A DNA stretch of 61,496 bases, taken from assembly GCA_002862135.1 (NCBI GenBank), contig PKCI01000028.1, positions 1 through 61,496 of the forward strand, read 5' to 3'. Position 1 is the stretch's first letter, and every line of letters begins with the position of its first letter. Source of the stretch: Verrucomicrobiota bacterium (GTDB lineage Bacteria > Verrucomicrobiota > Verrucomicrobiia > Verrucomicrobiales > DEV007). Positions 51,401 to 60,005 of the stretch are shown here, in pieces. The notes beneath the pieces were generated by a model, which was given only the letters and a program-made list of their open reading frames with translations, did not search any database and was not told the origin of the DNA. The position numbers were made by a program, and so were the translations under genes.

Positions 51401-51635
51401 CGCCGTTCACGCCCATGAGCGCGTTCTCAAGCGGCAGGGTGACGAGTGTTTCCACCTCCTCCGGGGCAAAGCCGGGGGCTTCGGTGAGAATGGTGACCGT
51501 GGGCTTAGTCAGGTCAGGGAGAACCTCGACCGGTAGCTCGGTGACTTTCCAGATTCCGAGGCCCAACACCACACCGGCAAGCGCTGCAACAAGCGCGCGC
51601 TGGGCCAGGGAAAAGCGAATGAGTTGATTCAACAT
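48477..51635 (-). CDS. CusA/CzcA family heavy-metal RND efflux transporter
   Basis: The 1,052-residue protein is the inner-membrane pump of a tripartite metal efflux system. Its N-terminus VLGLGIWKVTELPVEVLPDL and the TM4 segment IGMVVDDAIVDVENVFRRL are HME-RND marks; the acidic residues carry the proton pathway. Two large periplasmic loops follow TM1 and TM7. The operon order is His-rich protein, outer-membrane channel, adaptor, pump, His-rich protein. Sequence alone does not choose between monovalent (Cu/Ag) and divalent (Zn/Co/Cd) substrates. Confidence 0.95.
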   Translation of the reverse strand: MLNQLIRFSLAQRALVAALAGVVLGLGIWKVTELPVEVLPDLTKPTVTILTEAPGFAPEEVETLVTLPLENALMGVNGVTRLRTVNDISLSLIFVEFDWDTDIYRARQFVQERLTGATENLPEGINPYMTPIASLMGEIMLVGLTDPTGQTEPRDLRTVADWTLATGIRSEPGIAEVLAMGGGIKQLQIQPRPNEMLALGVTFERLELAAANAVKNTTGGFLTKSSQEIMVRNLAMTTDLDEIADTVVIHQDDRPIRIGDVADVTWDIEPMRGDAAMGSRHLSPRPNGEVVGYPGVLLSVTKSPGFDTIRLTRAVEKKIEELQTALPPGAETVVLYRQADFIEVAIGNLEEALLDGAIMVAVVLFLFLLNFRITFITLTAIPLSLAVSIIVFDLFGLTVNSMTLGGFAVAIGMVVDDAIVDVENVFRRLRENASAEEPKPKLEVIALASAEVRSSIFYATVLIILVFIPLLALSGVEGRLFAPIAIATIVSMAASFFVSLTVIPVLSSYLLNPKPGKEHKDNFAVRWLKGLFRYTWLKVSLSQPFLVMALCLGMVAFAAIVYLGMGGNFLPAFKEPTAVIATTAAPGSSLKQTTTLADAAVDQLLKIPEVETVGYRAGRAERGDHVVPVSTVEFDVEFDDKGERGREEILDEIRQTMRGIPGTFSAISGPLADRIGHMLSGVSAKVAVKVYGPDLDELRSIGTGIADIAREIPGMEEARIEQQAPIPQMRIEIDRKRALAYGVHPGHLNDELAALIGGKNVAEIYEGQRVLDLVVRLPVEWRESPEKLNQLYIDTVNGQRIPLSYVADIRQASGPNTILREDMQRRFVVSINPNISDLNASVEQLEREIKERIRLPEGYTMSIEGEYQAQTEAKKRIALMSVIILLVIVFLLFSYFRSSLFVFLVLTNIPISMIGGILLTHWTLDTISIASLVGLIAISGIAARNTIMMLSHYLHLMRHEGESFTQQMVERGTEERLVPVLMTALSAGIALIPLVLAAGEPGKEVLNPVAVVIVGGLVSSTLLGLAVTPAVFFAFGRKAAAKAIARNAAASH

Positions 51636-51655
51636 TTCAGTTTGATGTCAAAATG

Positions 51656-52813
51656 TCAGGATTCGGCGGGTGATTCGGCCTTGCGCTTCGTGGACCAGAG
51701 CATCTGGCCGAGGATAAGGCAGAGCAGCGTGGCAACTCCTGCCCAGATCAGGGCGCCGGACTTGAGGGCCGGGCTCAGTTCTTTGCTTTCAGTGGCGCCT
51801 TCATTTTCGGCTTGCTCAGCTGCCCTTTGCTCGTCGGTAAGTTCGGAACCGTCTTCGGCATGCTCATGTCCGTGCGCAGCATCGAGCGCTTCCTTCAGGG
51901 AAATACCGCTTCCGCTACCCGCGAAGCTGAGGGCGTAGGAACCGCGAGTGACGACTTCGTCTCCGGGGAAGAGTCCGTTGATGATTTCGACGTAGCGGTC
52001 GTTTTCCTCTCCGAGAACGACAGGCGCCCGAATAAAAGCGTTGGGCAATTCAAAGTCCTCCACAAAAACGACACGTTTGGTGGGGTCGCCCTGGATCGCC
52101 TCGTGGGGAACGGCCATGACGTTTTTGCGAGATCGGGTGATGATGGAGAACTCCACGCGCATGCCGGGTTGGAGACGCCCTTCGGAGTTATCGAGCACGA
52201 AGATGCCTTCGAGCGTCCCGGCTTCGCGGTTCGCTTCGACACCGTATCGGTCGAGAGTCGCTTCGATGAAGGTTTCGCCGAGGGCAGGAATGCGGATCCG
52301 GGCTTTGGTTCCCGGAACGATGTTGGCGGCCTCAGGTTCCGGGATGCGGGCAACAGCCCAGACGCTGGAACGATCGGAGATGTCGAGCAGATCGGAATCA
52401 GGTTCGACGGGTTCGCCAATGCGGGCATGAGTATCAACGACGAGTCCGCCCAGGAGTGCTTTCAACTCAACGGAAGGTGGTGGATCTCCTGGCTGTCGGC
52501 TTTCGATGACAGCAAGGACCTGGCCCTGCTCAACCTCGTCACCGACGTGGGCGTTGAGTTCGATGACACGCCCCGGAATCCGTGAGGCGAGAGCGGAACG
52601 ATTAGCGGAAATTTCTTCGATGCGACCGATCGCGAAGACGGTGGTTTCGAAGGTCTCCTCGGTGGTGGCCACCAGTTCGAGACGCAGGTTTTGCACGGCG
52701 GTTTGATCAAGGATGATGGTGTTCGCCTTGCGGCCGGAGTCTGCGGCGAAAGAGAATCCTACGGCGATGGGGATGAGGAAAAGGAAGAGTGAGTATTTCA
52801 TGGTGAGGATCAC
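51656..52813 (-). CDS. RND efflux periplasmic adaptor subunit (membrane fusion protein)
   Basis: The 385-residue protein has a signal peptide and the MFP order: a lipoyl-like half ending SRIPGRVIELNAHVGDEVEQGQVLAVI, a beta-barrel part with GTKARIRIPALGETF, and a membrane-proximal part. After about residue 310 it adds a His/Glu-rich segment (DAAHGHEHAEDGSELTDEQ) and a C-terminal membrane helix, GALIWAGVATLLCLILGQML. Typical adaptors lack that C-terminal helix. Its start overlaps the outer-membrane channel gene (ATGA). Confidence 0.9.
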   Translation of the reverse strand: MILTMKYSLFLFLIPIAVGFSFAADSGRKANTIILDQTAVQNLRLELVATTEETFETTVFAIGRIEEISANRSALASRIPGRVIELNAHVGDEVEQGQVLAVIESRQPGDPPPSVELKALLGGLVVDTHARIGEPVEPDSDLLDISDRSSVWAVARIPEPEAANIVPGTKARIRIPALGETFIEATLDRYGVEANREAGTLEGIFVLDNSEGRLQPGMRVEFSIITRSRKNVMAVPHEAIQGDPTKRVVFVEDFELPNAFIRAPVVLGEENDRYVEIINGLFPGDEVVTRGSYALSFAGSGSGISLKEALDAAHGHEHAEDGSELTDEQRAAEQAENEGATESKELSPALKSGALIWAGVATLLCLILGQMLWSTKRKAESPAES

Positions 52814-54126
52814 TTGGGGTTCTTTGAAGTTTCGATAGTTTGTCCGGGGTAAGCCCCGGTGGCGAGGCGCACGCGGGCCTCGGCTTCGTGATAGGCAGCT
52901 AGGAATTCCACGATGGTGTGCTTGACCTCGAGGACCTGTTCCTGGGCGCGCTGCATCTGGATGAGGCTGGCCTGTCCCTGCTGATAGGCTTTGCGGAATT
53001 CCTCCTCGTTCTTTTCAGCGAGGGAAAGCAGTTCGCCCGAAGCATCACGGGCGAGACTCCATGTGTCAGAACGCTCATGGAAGGCTTCCTCGCATTCCGC
53101 CTGGATGCGGAAGCGGGCGGCTTCGACTTCCTTGTCGGCGGCCTGTTGGTTGATTTGAGCTTGCTCGATACCTTCCTGATTTCGCTTGCGAAGTGGCAGC
53201 GGGATGGAGATGCCAAAGCCGGCAAAGGTATTCCCGTCAAGCCCGTTGGGCAAATCGACGGAGTCTTGTTGCTCGACGAAGAGGCGAACCGAAACATCCT
53301 GCCAGCGCTTGGCTTCTTCGAAAGTCAGGGCTGCCCGGGCCGCATCGATTTTCTCAAGGGCGAGCACATAGTCAGGACGGCGTGGAAGAATGGTTCGCAA
53401 TGAAGCCTCCATCGAAGGTTTGGCCTGTGGCAGGTGGGTCGACTCCTCGATGTTGATGGTTGTGTCAGGAGATAGTCCGAGCACCTTATTGAGAGCCAGC
53501 AGGTGGTGAGTCTCTTCGGTTGCGAGTTTCTTGGCCTGTTGCTCGAGGGTGCGGCTGGCAATCTTGGCCTGCATCACATCCAGCGAGGAGATGACCCCCT
53601 CCTCGGATTGTCTTTTGAGGAATTCGATTATCTCCTCGTTCAGATCGACGAGCTGGCGGGATACGGTGATTTTCTCGCGAATCATGAGCAGGGAGACCAG
53701 CGCAAGATCCACTTCGCCGGCCAGTTGACGCTTTCGTTCGGCGATTTCAGCTTCGGCGAGAATGACCTGGTGACTCCGCAGTTGACGCTCCTGCTTGAGG
53801 CGGGCGGTGATAGGGAACTGCTGGGAGAAAGCGACCTCATAGTTACCCTCATCTTCGTCGTTTCCAACGCCGTCGCGCTTGAGACTGAACTCCAGTTCGG
53901 GATTTTCGAGACGACCGGACCAGCGGAGGTGGGTCTTAGCCCGGTCGATTTCCAGCACGGCGACCGCCAGTTCCCGGTTGTTACGGAAGGCAAGCCGGAT
54001 CGCTTCGTCGCGGGAAAGGGATTGCGGCTCCGCGCCGTGGCTGAATGGAACCGCGCAAAGGATGGCGAGCAAAACCGGCAGGATCTGACGTCGCCTCGGG
54101 ACGTGGTTTCGAGTTCTGAATTTCAT
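52810..54126 (-). CDS. TolC family outer-membrane efflux channel
   Basis: The start at 54126 gives 438 residues with a signal peptide (QILPVLLAILCAVPFSHGAE). Two long repeated helical regions are visible, each opening with an LSRDEAIRLAFRNNRELAVA-like block, and the C-terminal half repeats it. This is the coiled alpha-barrel architecture of TolC/CzcC. It forms the outer-membrane exit for the downstream RND pump. Confidence 0.9.
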   Translation of the reverse strand: MKFRTRNHVPRRRQILPVLLAILCAVPFSHGAEPQSLSRDEAIRLAFRNNRELAVAVLEIDRAKTHLRWSGRLENPELEFSLKRDGVGNDEDEGNYEVAFSQQFPITARLKQERQLRSHQVILAEAEIAERKRQLAGEVDLALVSLLMIREKITVSRQLVDLNEEIIEFLKRQSEEGVISSLDVMQAKIASRTLEQQAKKLATEETHHLLALNKVLGLSPDTTINIEESTHLPQAKPSMEASLRTILPRRPDYVLALEKIDAARAALTFEEAKRWQDVSVRLFVEQQDSVDLPNGLDGNTFAGFGISIPLPLRKRNQEGIEQAQINQQAADKEVEAARFRIQAECEEAFHERSDTWSLARDASGELLSLAEKNEEEFRKAYQQGQASLIQMQRAQEQVLEVKHTIVEFLAAYHEAEARVRLATGAYPGQTIETSKNPK

Positions 54127-54282
54127 GAGACAAGATGTCGTTTCGTCAAAGAAGAAGAGGATCCCGTGGGAAAAGCGAAACCGCAGGCCGGGAAATGCGG
54201 TCACTTGACGTCTCTGTCGAGGCGTCGTAGTCAGGCGGGGCGGGCTTCCGAAGATGGAAGCCAGCTCAGCGGAGAACAGAAA

Positions 54283-54666
54283 TCAGATGAGGAAACGTCC
54301 CAGGACAGGTGGGCTCGTTGCCGACGGCGGAGGCGCTGGCGGCGGAATGGGCTTCTCACTGGCCGACACGACAGAGCGTGCCGGGAGCAGTTCTACGAGG
54401 TGCCAGGTCGGTGCCTCGATACCTTCGCCGGCTGAAAGAACCGGGAGCTCTTTCGGGAGGGAGGCTTCGGAAATCTCGATGACGCAGTCCCCGTCGCGAG
54501 GAAGCTCTTCGTCATGGTGGTGATGCCCGACGTGGGTCATCCCATCTCCGTGGTGATGGGTCTCCAGTCCCACGGCCTGGTAAACATCACACCAGGTCGC
54601 TTGCGTCCCACAGAAAAGGACGAGTGCGCTGAAAAGCATCAGGATCTGGCCGAAACGTTTCGCCAT
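54283..54666 (-). CDS. Small His-rich exported protein at the head of the metal-efflux operon
   Basis: The 127-residue product has a signal sequence (RFGQILMLFSALVLFCGTQA). Two short His clusters follow (THHHGDGMTHVGHHHHDEEL). The C-terminal third is Pro-rich (PIPPPAPPPSATSPP). It lies 156 bases upstream of the tolC-like gene on the same strand. The His clusters suggest metal sensing or buffering. No family was recognised. Confidence 0.65.
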   Translation of the reverse strand: MAKRFGQILMLFSALVLFCGTQATWCDVYQAVGLETHHHGDGMTHVGHHHHDEELPRDGDCVIEISEASLPKELPVLSAGEGIEAPTWHLVELLPARSVVSASEKPIPPPAPPPSATSPPVLGRFLI

Positions 54667-54864
54667 TGCGTGGTCAACAAACCGCCACGGCCGCGGAAAG
54701 TCAACCCGCTCTGTGATTTAGGGACGTCACTAAGCCCGATCCACCAGGGTTAAGTGCCTGACCTGACCCTGTTCAATCCGGGCATGTGAACGAATCTGGA
54801 AATTCCGTCGCGGAAAGGTGGCGCATTTGGTGAAACGCGCTAGAATCATGCCCCTTCCGAATTG

Positions 54865-57660
54865 ATGAGAGCCTCTCGTTATCAAACTGATACTGCCGAT
54901 CCATCCCAATTTGCTCCAGGTCAGCGCTGGGTCAGTGAAACCCAGGCTGAGTTCGGACTTGCCCTGATTCTTCAGGCCGACCAGACCATTGTTCAGGCTT
55001 TCTTTCCGGCCGTTGGTGAAACGATTTCCTACGCATCGCGCAATGCGCCGCTGCGTCGCGTCGCTTTCGAGCCCGGTGATACGGTTAAGGATCAGGATGG
55101 TAAATCTTTCGCCGTGGTCAATGTGCGGGAGGAGGGTAAGTGCCTCGTTTACGTGGATGCCGAAGGTAAAGAGCTGCCTGAGAGCGGCCTGTCCGACACC
55201 ATGAACGTGCAGCGCCCGGAGCAGCGTCTCCTCTCCGGTGTCAGCGATGACCCGCGTCTCTGGAGCTTGCGCCAGTCAGCAATCCGTAACCAGAACGAAG
55301 CTCGCACCCGCGACGTCCGCGGTCTCACCGGCGGTCGTGTTTCCTTGATTCCCCACCAGTTATTCATCGCTGAGGAAGTGGCCAACCGCCAGGCCCCGCG
55401 AGTCTTGCTGGCCGACGAGGTCGGTCTCGGTAAGACGATCGAGGCCTGCTTGATCCTGCACCGCCTCCACCTCAGTGGTCGCGCAAAGCGCATTCTTATT
55501 CTTCTGCCCGACGCGTTGGTGAACCAGTGGTTCGTTGAGCTCTATCGTCGTTTCGCGCTCTCTTTTGCGATCTACGACGAGGAACGCGCTGCCTCTATTG
55601 AAGCCGGTGCCGATGAAGGCAAAGAGGTGAATCCTTTCTTCGACGACCAGCTGATCCTTTGTGCGACCTCATGGTTGGCAATCAATCCAAAGCGCGCGGA
55701 ACAGGCCGCTGCCGGCGAGTGGGACCTCACCATTGTTGATGAGGCGCATCACCTCGAGTGGTCCGTGGAAAATTCCAGTTCGGAATACGACGCTGTCGAA
55801 GCCATCGCCGCTAAGTCCGCCGGCCTGCTGCTCTTGACGGCGACGCCCGAGCAACTCGGTCGCGAAGGGCATTTCGCCCGCCTCCGCCTGCTCGACCCGG
55901 CTCGTTTTTCCGATCTCGATGAATTCGTCAAAGAGTCGGAGCACTACCATGAGGTATCCGATCTCGCTGATCGCCTTGGCAGTGAAGACGCCCTCGAGAA
56001 ATCCGATCTCCAGCAGATCGAGAAACTGCTCGGCAAAGAAGTGGCGGAGAAGTTTGAGAAGGACGATACCCCTGCCGAGCGCGAAGCCTGCCGGGCTTCT
56101 CTCATTGATCTGCACGGAACCGGCCGTGTCTTGTTCCGTAACCGCCGCATCGTGCTCGATACTTTCCCAGAGCGTAATGCCCACCTTTCCCCGATCGACT
56201 GCGAAGAGGAGAAAGCTTTCGACACAAAGGTGGACTGGTTAGTCGACCTGTTGAAGGCTCAGCCGGAAGAAAAATTTCTTCTCATCACTCACGCCCGCGA
56301 AACCGTGGAGGCAATCGAAGCGGCCCTGCGCGAACGCATCAGTTCGCAGGCGGCGATGTTCCATGAAGGACTCAGCCTGTTGCAGCGCGACAAGAACGCA
56401 GCCTGGTTCTCTGAGGAAGACGGAGCCCGTCTCCTCATCTGTTCCGAGATCGGCTCTGAGGGTCGCAACTTCCAGTTCGCGCATCACCTCGTTTTGTTCG
56501 ATCTGCCGTCCGATCCGGGCCTGCTCGAGCAGCGCATCGGTCGCCTCGACCGCATTGGGCAGCTGGCAGACATTCACATTTACGTTCCCTTCGTGGAGGG
56601 AACCAGCGAAGAGCTTAAGGCGCTTTGGTATCACAAAGGGCTTGGTGCATTTGAGCAGACCTTGCATGGCGCCAGCGAAATCTTCCGTGAGTTCAAAGAT
56701 GAACTGGAGGCGCTCGAGAACGCTTCAGCGGAGGATCGTGTGTCCTCACTGCCGGCGTTTTTGGAACGCACCTGTGAGTTCAAGGTGAAGATTGATCGCG
56801 AACTCGAAGAAGGTCGTGACTACCTGCTTGAGCTCAGTTCCTTCGATCGCGACCAAGGCCAGGCGCTTGTTCGCCAGATCGAAGATCTTGATGAGGACAC
56901 TCGTCTCGAATACCTCATGCTGAAGTTGTTCGATCATTTTGGGGTGACGGTGGAAGATCTCGATGAGCGATGTTACGTGCTGCTACCGGAGCACCTTTTC
57001 TCTGCCGAAGCTTTTCCGGGTCTGCCTGAGGACGGTATGTCCGTCACCTTTGATCGCGACACGGCCCTAACCCGCGAAGAGATTACTTTTATGACTGCGG
57101 ATCACCCCATGGTGATCAGCGCGATCGACAGCTTTCTGTCCACTGACCACGGTAACTCGGCTTTCTTTCGACTGGAGAAGGCCGGTGAACAACTTTTGAT
57201 GGTGGAGTCTGTTTCCGTGCTCGAGTGCGTCGCGCCGGACTACCTCCACGCAGACCGTTTCCTGCCCGCCAAGCCGATTCGCCAGATCGTCGATCAGAAG
57301 GGCGGCAATCGGACCGATGATTTCACCGTCGAGCGTATTCGTCGTGATGGTCGTCCCGGACCTTCCACTTTCCTTCGTGAGAAATCCACCGCTCTCAAGG
57401 CGACAGTTCCGGCCCTGCTGGAAGTGGCTAACAACTTCTCCGAAGACATCGCCGACGAATATCGCAAAGACGCGATTAAGTCGATGGAGGAGAAGTATGA
57501 TCTCGAGATCGAACGCCTCACCCGACTCCAGAAAATGGGGCATCCGGTGCGAGACACTGAGATCGAGGCGGCGAAGAATGAAAGGGCTGAACTTAAAAAG
57601 TATCTCGTCGACACTCCGCTGCGGGTTGATTCTGTTCGCCTTATCCTGGCCATGACCTGA
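54865..57660 (+). CDS. rapA: RapA-like Swi2/Snf2 ATPase (RNA polymerase recycling factor)
   Basis: The 931-residue protein follows the RapA plan: an N-terminal Tudor-like part (FAPGQRWVSETQAEFGLALI), Walker A LLADEVGLGKTIEACLILHR near residue 187, DEAH box TIVDEAHHLEWSVEN, motif III LLLTATPEQLGREGHFARL, motif V SEIGSEGRNFQFAHHL and motif VI EQRIGRLDRIGQ, then a long C-terminal region. In gammaproteobacteria RapA binds core RNA polymerase and releases stalled enzyme. The upstream TTG at 54862 is a less likely start. Confidence 0.9.
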   Translation: MRASRYQTDTADPSQFAPGQRWVSETQAEFGLALILQADQTIVQAFFPAVGETISYASRNAPLRRVAFEPGDTVKDQDGKSFAVVNVREEGKCLVYVDAEGKELPESGLSDTMNVQRPEQRLLSGVSDDPRLWSLRQSAIRNQNEARTRDVRGLTGGRVSLIPHQLFIAEEVANRQAPRVLLADEVGLGKTIEACLILHRLHLSGRAKRILILLPDALVNQWFVELYRRFALSFAIYDEERAASIEAGADEGKEVNPFFDDQLILCATSWLAINPKRAEQAAAGEWDLTIVDEAHHLEWSVENSSSEYDAVEAIAAKSAGLLLLTATPEQLGREGHFARLRLLDPARFSDLDEFVKESEHYHEVSDLADRLGSEDALEKSDLQQIEKLLGKEVAEKFEKDDTPAEREACRASLIDLHGTGRVLFRNRRIVLDTFPERNAHLSPIDCEEEKAFDTKVDWLVDLLKAQPEEKFLLITHARETVEAIEAALRERISSQAAMFHEGLSLLQRDKNAAWFSEEDGARLLICSEIGSEGRNFQFAHHLVLFDLPSDPGLLEQRIGRLDRIGQLADIHIYVPFVEGTSEELKALWYHKGLGAFEQTLHGASEIFREFKDELEALENASAEDRVSSLPAFLERTCEFKVKIDRELEEGRDYLLELSSFDRDQGQALVRQIEDLDEDTRLEYLMLKLFDHFGVTVEDLDERCYVLLPEHLFSAEAFPGLPEDGMSVTFDRDTALTREEITFMTADHPMVISAIDSFLSTDHGNSAFFRLEKAGEQLLMVESVSVLECVAPDYLHADRFLPAKPIRQIVDQKGGNRTDDFTVERIRRDGRPGPSTFLREKSTALKATVPALLEVANNFSEDIADEYRKDAIKSMEEKYDLEIERLTRLQKMGHPVRDTEIEAAKNERAELKKYLVDTPLRVDSVRLILAMT

Positions 57661-57742
57661 CCCTCTCGGGTCGATCCTGCAGTTTCGACGGGTTGAAAAC
57701 CGGTCAGTTCTGCATCAAAATCAGCCTAGGTCCACGCTATTA

Positions 57743-59869
57743 ATGATTCGCTCCTGCAAAGCTTCGCGCAAGCGCAGCCGTTCACGTTCCAGAAAATCTC
57801 AGGATAAGAAGATAGGCCGGTTTCGCCACCCGCTGATTCGCTTTCTCGTGTTCGCCGGACTCGGCGCCTTGTTCTTCGCCGTTCTCGTAGTTGGAATCAT
57901 CCTTCTCCAGTATGACCGCCGCGCTGCCCGTTATGACATCGATACTGTCGGTCGAATCCCCATGGAGACGCAGGTGCTGGATGCGACGGGTGAACTGATT
58001 GGTTACCTCCATGGAGAGGATGTGGGCACACCGGTGCCCCTGGAATCCATCTCGCCGTATTTCATCCAGGCGCTGATTGCCCGTGAAGACACGCGTTTTT
58101 ACCGACACGACGGGATCGACCGGATCGGCGTCGTCCGCGCCTGGCTTCGCAATGCGAGGGAAAACCGGACCGTCCAGGGCGCGAGCACGATTACGATGCA
58201 GCTCACCCGGATGACCTACGGGCTCACCGGAAAGACGATGGAACGCAAGCTGCTTGAGATGGCACTTGCCCGCCGGATCGAGAAGCACTATTCCAAGGAG
58301 GAGATTCTTGCCCGTTACATGAATCGCGTCTTTCTCGGCACGGGGATGAACGGCATCGAGCAGGCGGCGCAGGGTTACTTCGCAAAATCCTCATCAGACC
58401 TGACTCTGCCCGAAGCCGCCATGATTGCTGGAGTGATCCGGGCACCGAATGGGTTCTCCCCGTTTCGTCACTACGAGACTGCGCTTCGCGAGATGCGCAG
58501 CACGATTCGTCGACTCGAGAGCGAAGGCCTCATTTCGAGGAAGGACGCCGAAGAGTATCTGAAAGCCCGTCCGCCGGTTCAGCGCCAGGAGCGCTGGATG
58601 GGAATGCTACGGCAGCAATCCAAGGTGACCGGTCGGACTTACATCCTCAAGATGATTGAAGACAAGGTGGGGCATCTGCTTCCGTCTCATTCCGGCGTTG
58701 GCGGGTTGACCGTGCAGACAACGTTCGATATGCGTCTCCAGGCAGCTGCGGAAAAGTCGGTGGAAGCGCGACTCGTCGAATTGGAGTCGGAGCCGGATTA
58801 TCCGAACCCACCGCTCCTCGCACATCGCTCTGGCGATCCCGCCTACGTGCAGGGGGGTGTTGCCGTGGTGGAGAATTATACGGGCGCCCTGCGGGTTGTT
58901 ATCGGAGGGCGGGAGTTTTCTCACAGTGCTTTCAACCGGGCGACCCAGTCGCGCCGGCCCATGGGATCGATCTTCAAGCCGCTTGTGTACGGCACAGCTT
59001 TTGAACGCGGTTTGTTTCCGGGCATCTACATCAGCGATGCGCAGATCCAGCCGGGAGAAATTCGCTGGGATGATAAGGGTTGGGGCCCGGACAATTACGA
59101 CGGAGTTTTCGGCGGGCTGCTTCCGGCTTCCGATGGTCTGGTCCGTTCCCGCAATACGATGACGGCAAGGGTCGGTGAATGGTCGGGCATCGACTCAGTA
59201 GTGGCGATGATGGATCACGCCGGACTGGGCCGGCCGGGCTCGGATGAGATCTCCCCGACTATCTATATCGGAACTCTTGGTGCGAGTGTCAGGAACGTAG
59301 CAAGTGCCTACTCGGTTTTCGCGACCGGTGGGATTCGTCATCAACCTTACTTCATTGGATCGATCAAAGACCGTGAGGGTGTTGTGCTCTACCAGCACGA
59401 AGATGAGTCCTATCGCGTGTTGTCACCCGGAGCGGCCTGGTTGACCTCAAGCATTCTTAAGCAGGTTTTGGAAGAGGGCGGAACAGGTGCCAGTGTCAGG
59501 ACGATGGGTTTTGCGGCTCCGGCCGGTGGTAAGACGGGAACGACCAACGATTTCTATGATGCCTGGTTTGCTGGATACACCAGCCGCCTCTCCGCAGCGG
59601 TTTGGGTTGGGTTGGATCAACCTGACACTATTTCCAAGGATGCATACGGAGGTCGCGTCGCCATGCCGATCTGGCGCGATATCATGGTCGCGGCTCAGGG
59701 CATTGGCTATGAATTTACGGACTTTGCCGCTCCCGTAGAGGTGATCGAGATGCAGTTGTGTCGAGAAAGTGGGCTTCTTGCGACTGAGGAATGCCAGTCA
59801 GCAGATTCGGTCTACGTGGAACGGGTGCCTCACGATTTGATTCCCAGAAGGTTCTGCAACAAACACTGA
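57743..59869 (+). CDS. Class A penicillin-binding protein (PBP1A-like)
   Basis: The 708-residue protein has a basic cytoplasmic tail (RKRSRSRSRKSQDKK) and one membrane helix (about residues 32-54). The GT51 glycosyltransferase follows, with ALIAREDTRFYRHDGID (catalytic Glu) and VQGASTITMQLTRMTYGLTG. The transpeptidase part has the nucleophile S409 in RPMGSIFKP, SRNTM as SxN, and GGKTGTTNDFYDAW as KTG. It polymerises and crosslinks peptidoglycan. It starts 82 bases after rapA. A late cysteine-bearing tail (MQLCRESGLLATEEC) is seen in some PBP1C/1A proteins. Confidence 0.93.
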   Translation: MIRSCKASRKRSRSRSRKSQDKKIGRFRHPLIRFLVFAGLGALFFAVLVVGIILLQYDRRAARYDIDTVGRIPMETQVLDATGELIGYLHGEDVGTPVPLESISPYFIQALIAREDTRFYRHDGIDRIGVVRAWLRNARENRTVQGASTITMQLTRMTYGLTGKTMERKLLEMALARRIEKHYSKEEILARYMNRVFLGTGMNGIEQAAQGYFAKSSSDLTLPEAAMIAGVIRAPNGFSPFRHYETALREMRSTIRRLESEGLISRKDAEEYLKARPPVQRQERWMGMLRQQSKVTGRTYILKMIEDKVGHLLPSHSGVGGLTVQTTFDMRLQAAAEKSVEARLVELESEPDYPNPPLLAHRSGDPAYVQGGVAVVENYTGALRVVIGGREFSHSAFNRATQSRRPMGSIFKPLVYGTAFERGLFPGIYISDAQIQPGEIRWDDKGWGPDNYDGVFGGLLPASDGLVRSRNTMTARVGEWSGIDSVVAMMDHAGLGRPGSDEISPTIYIGTLGASVRNVASAYSVFATGGIRHQPYFIGSIKDREGVVLYQHEDESYRVLSPGAAWLTSSILKQVLEEGGTGASVRTMGFAAPAGGKTGTTNDFYDAWFAGYTSRLSAAVWVGLDQPDTISKDAYGGRVAMPIWRDIMVAAQGIGYEFTDFAAPVEVIEMQLCRESGLLATEECQSADSVYVERVPHDLIPRRFCNKH

Positions 59870-60005
59870 TTTTCGGTGTGAGCGGGCCGACTTTTCCACT
59901 TTGGCTCTCCAAACCGCAAAAAATGAGGTTATCGGGGCGTTTTCCAGGTTGCTGATGGGTAAAGCGAGGCCCTAGAGTGGCGCTCCGCGATGTGAATCTT
60001 TGAAC

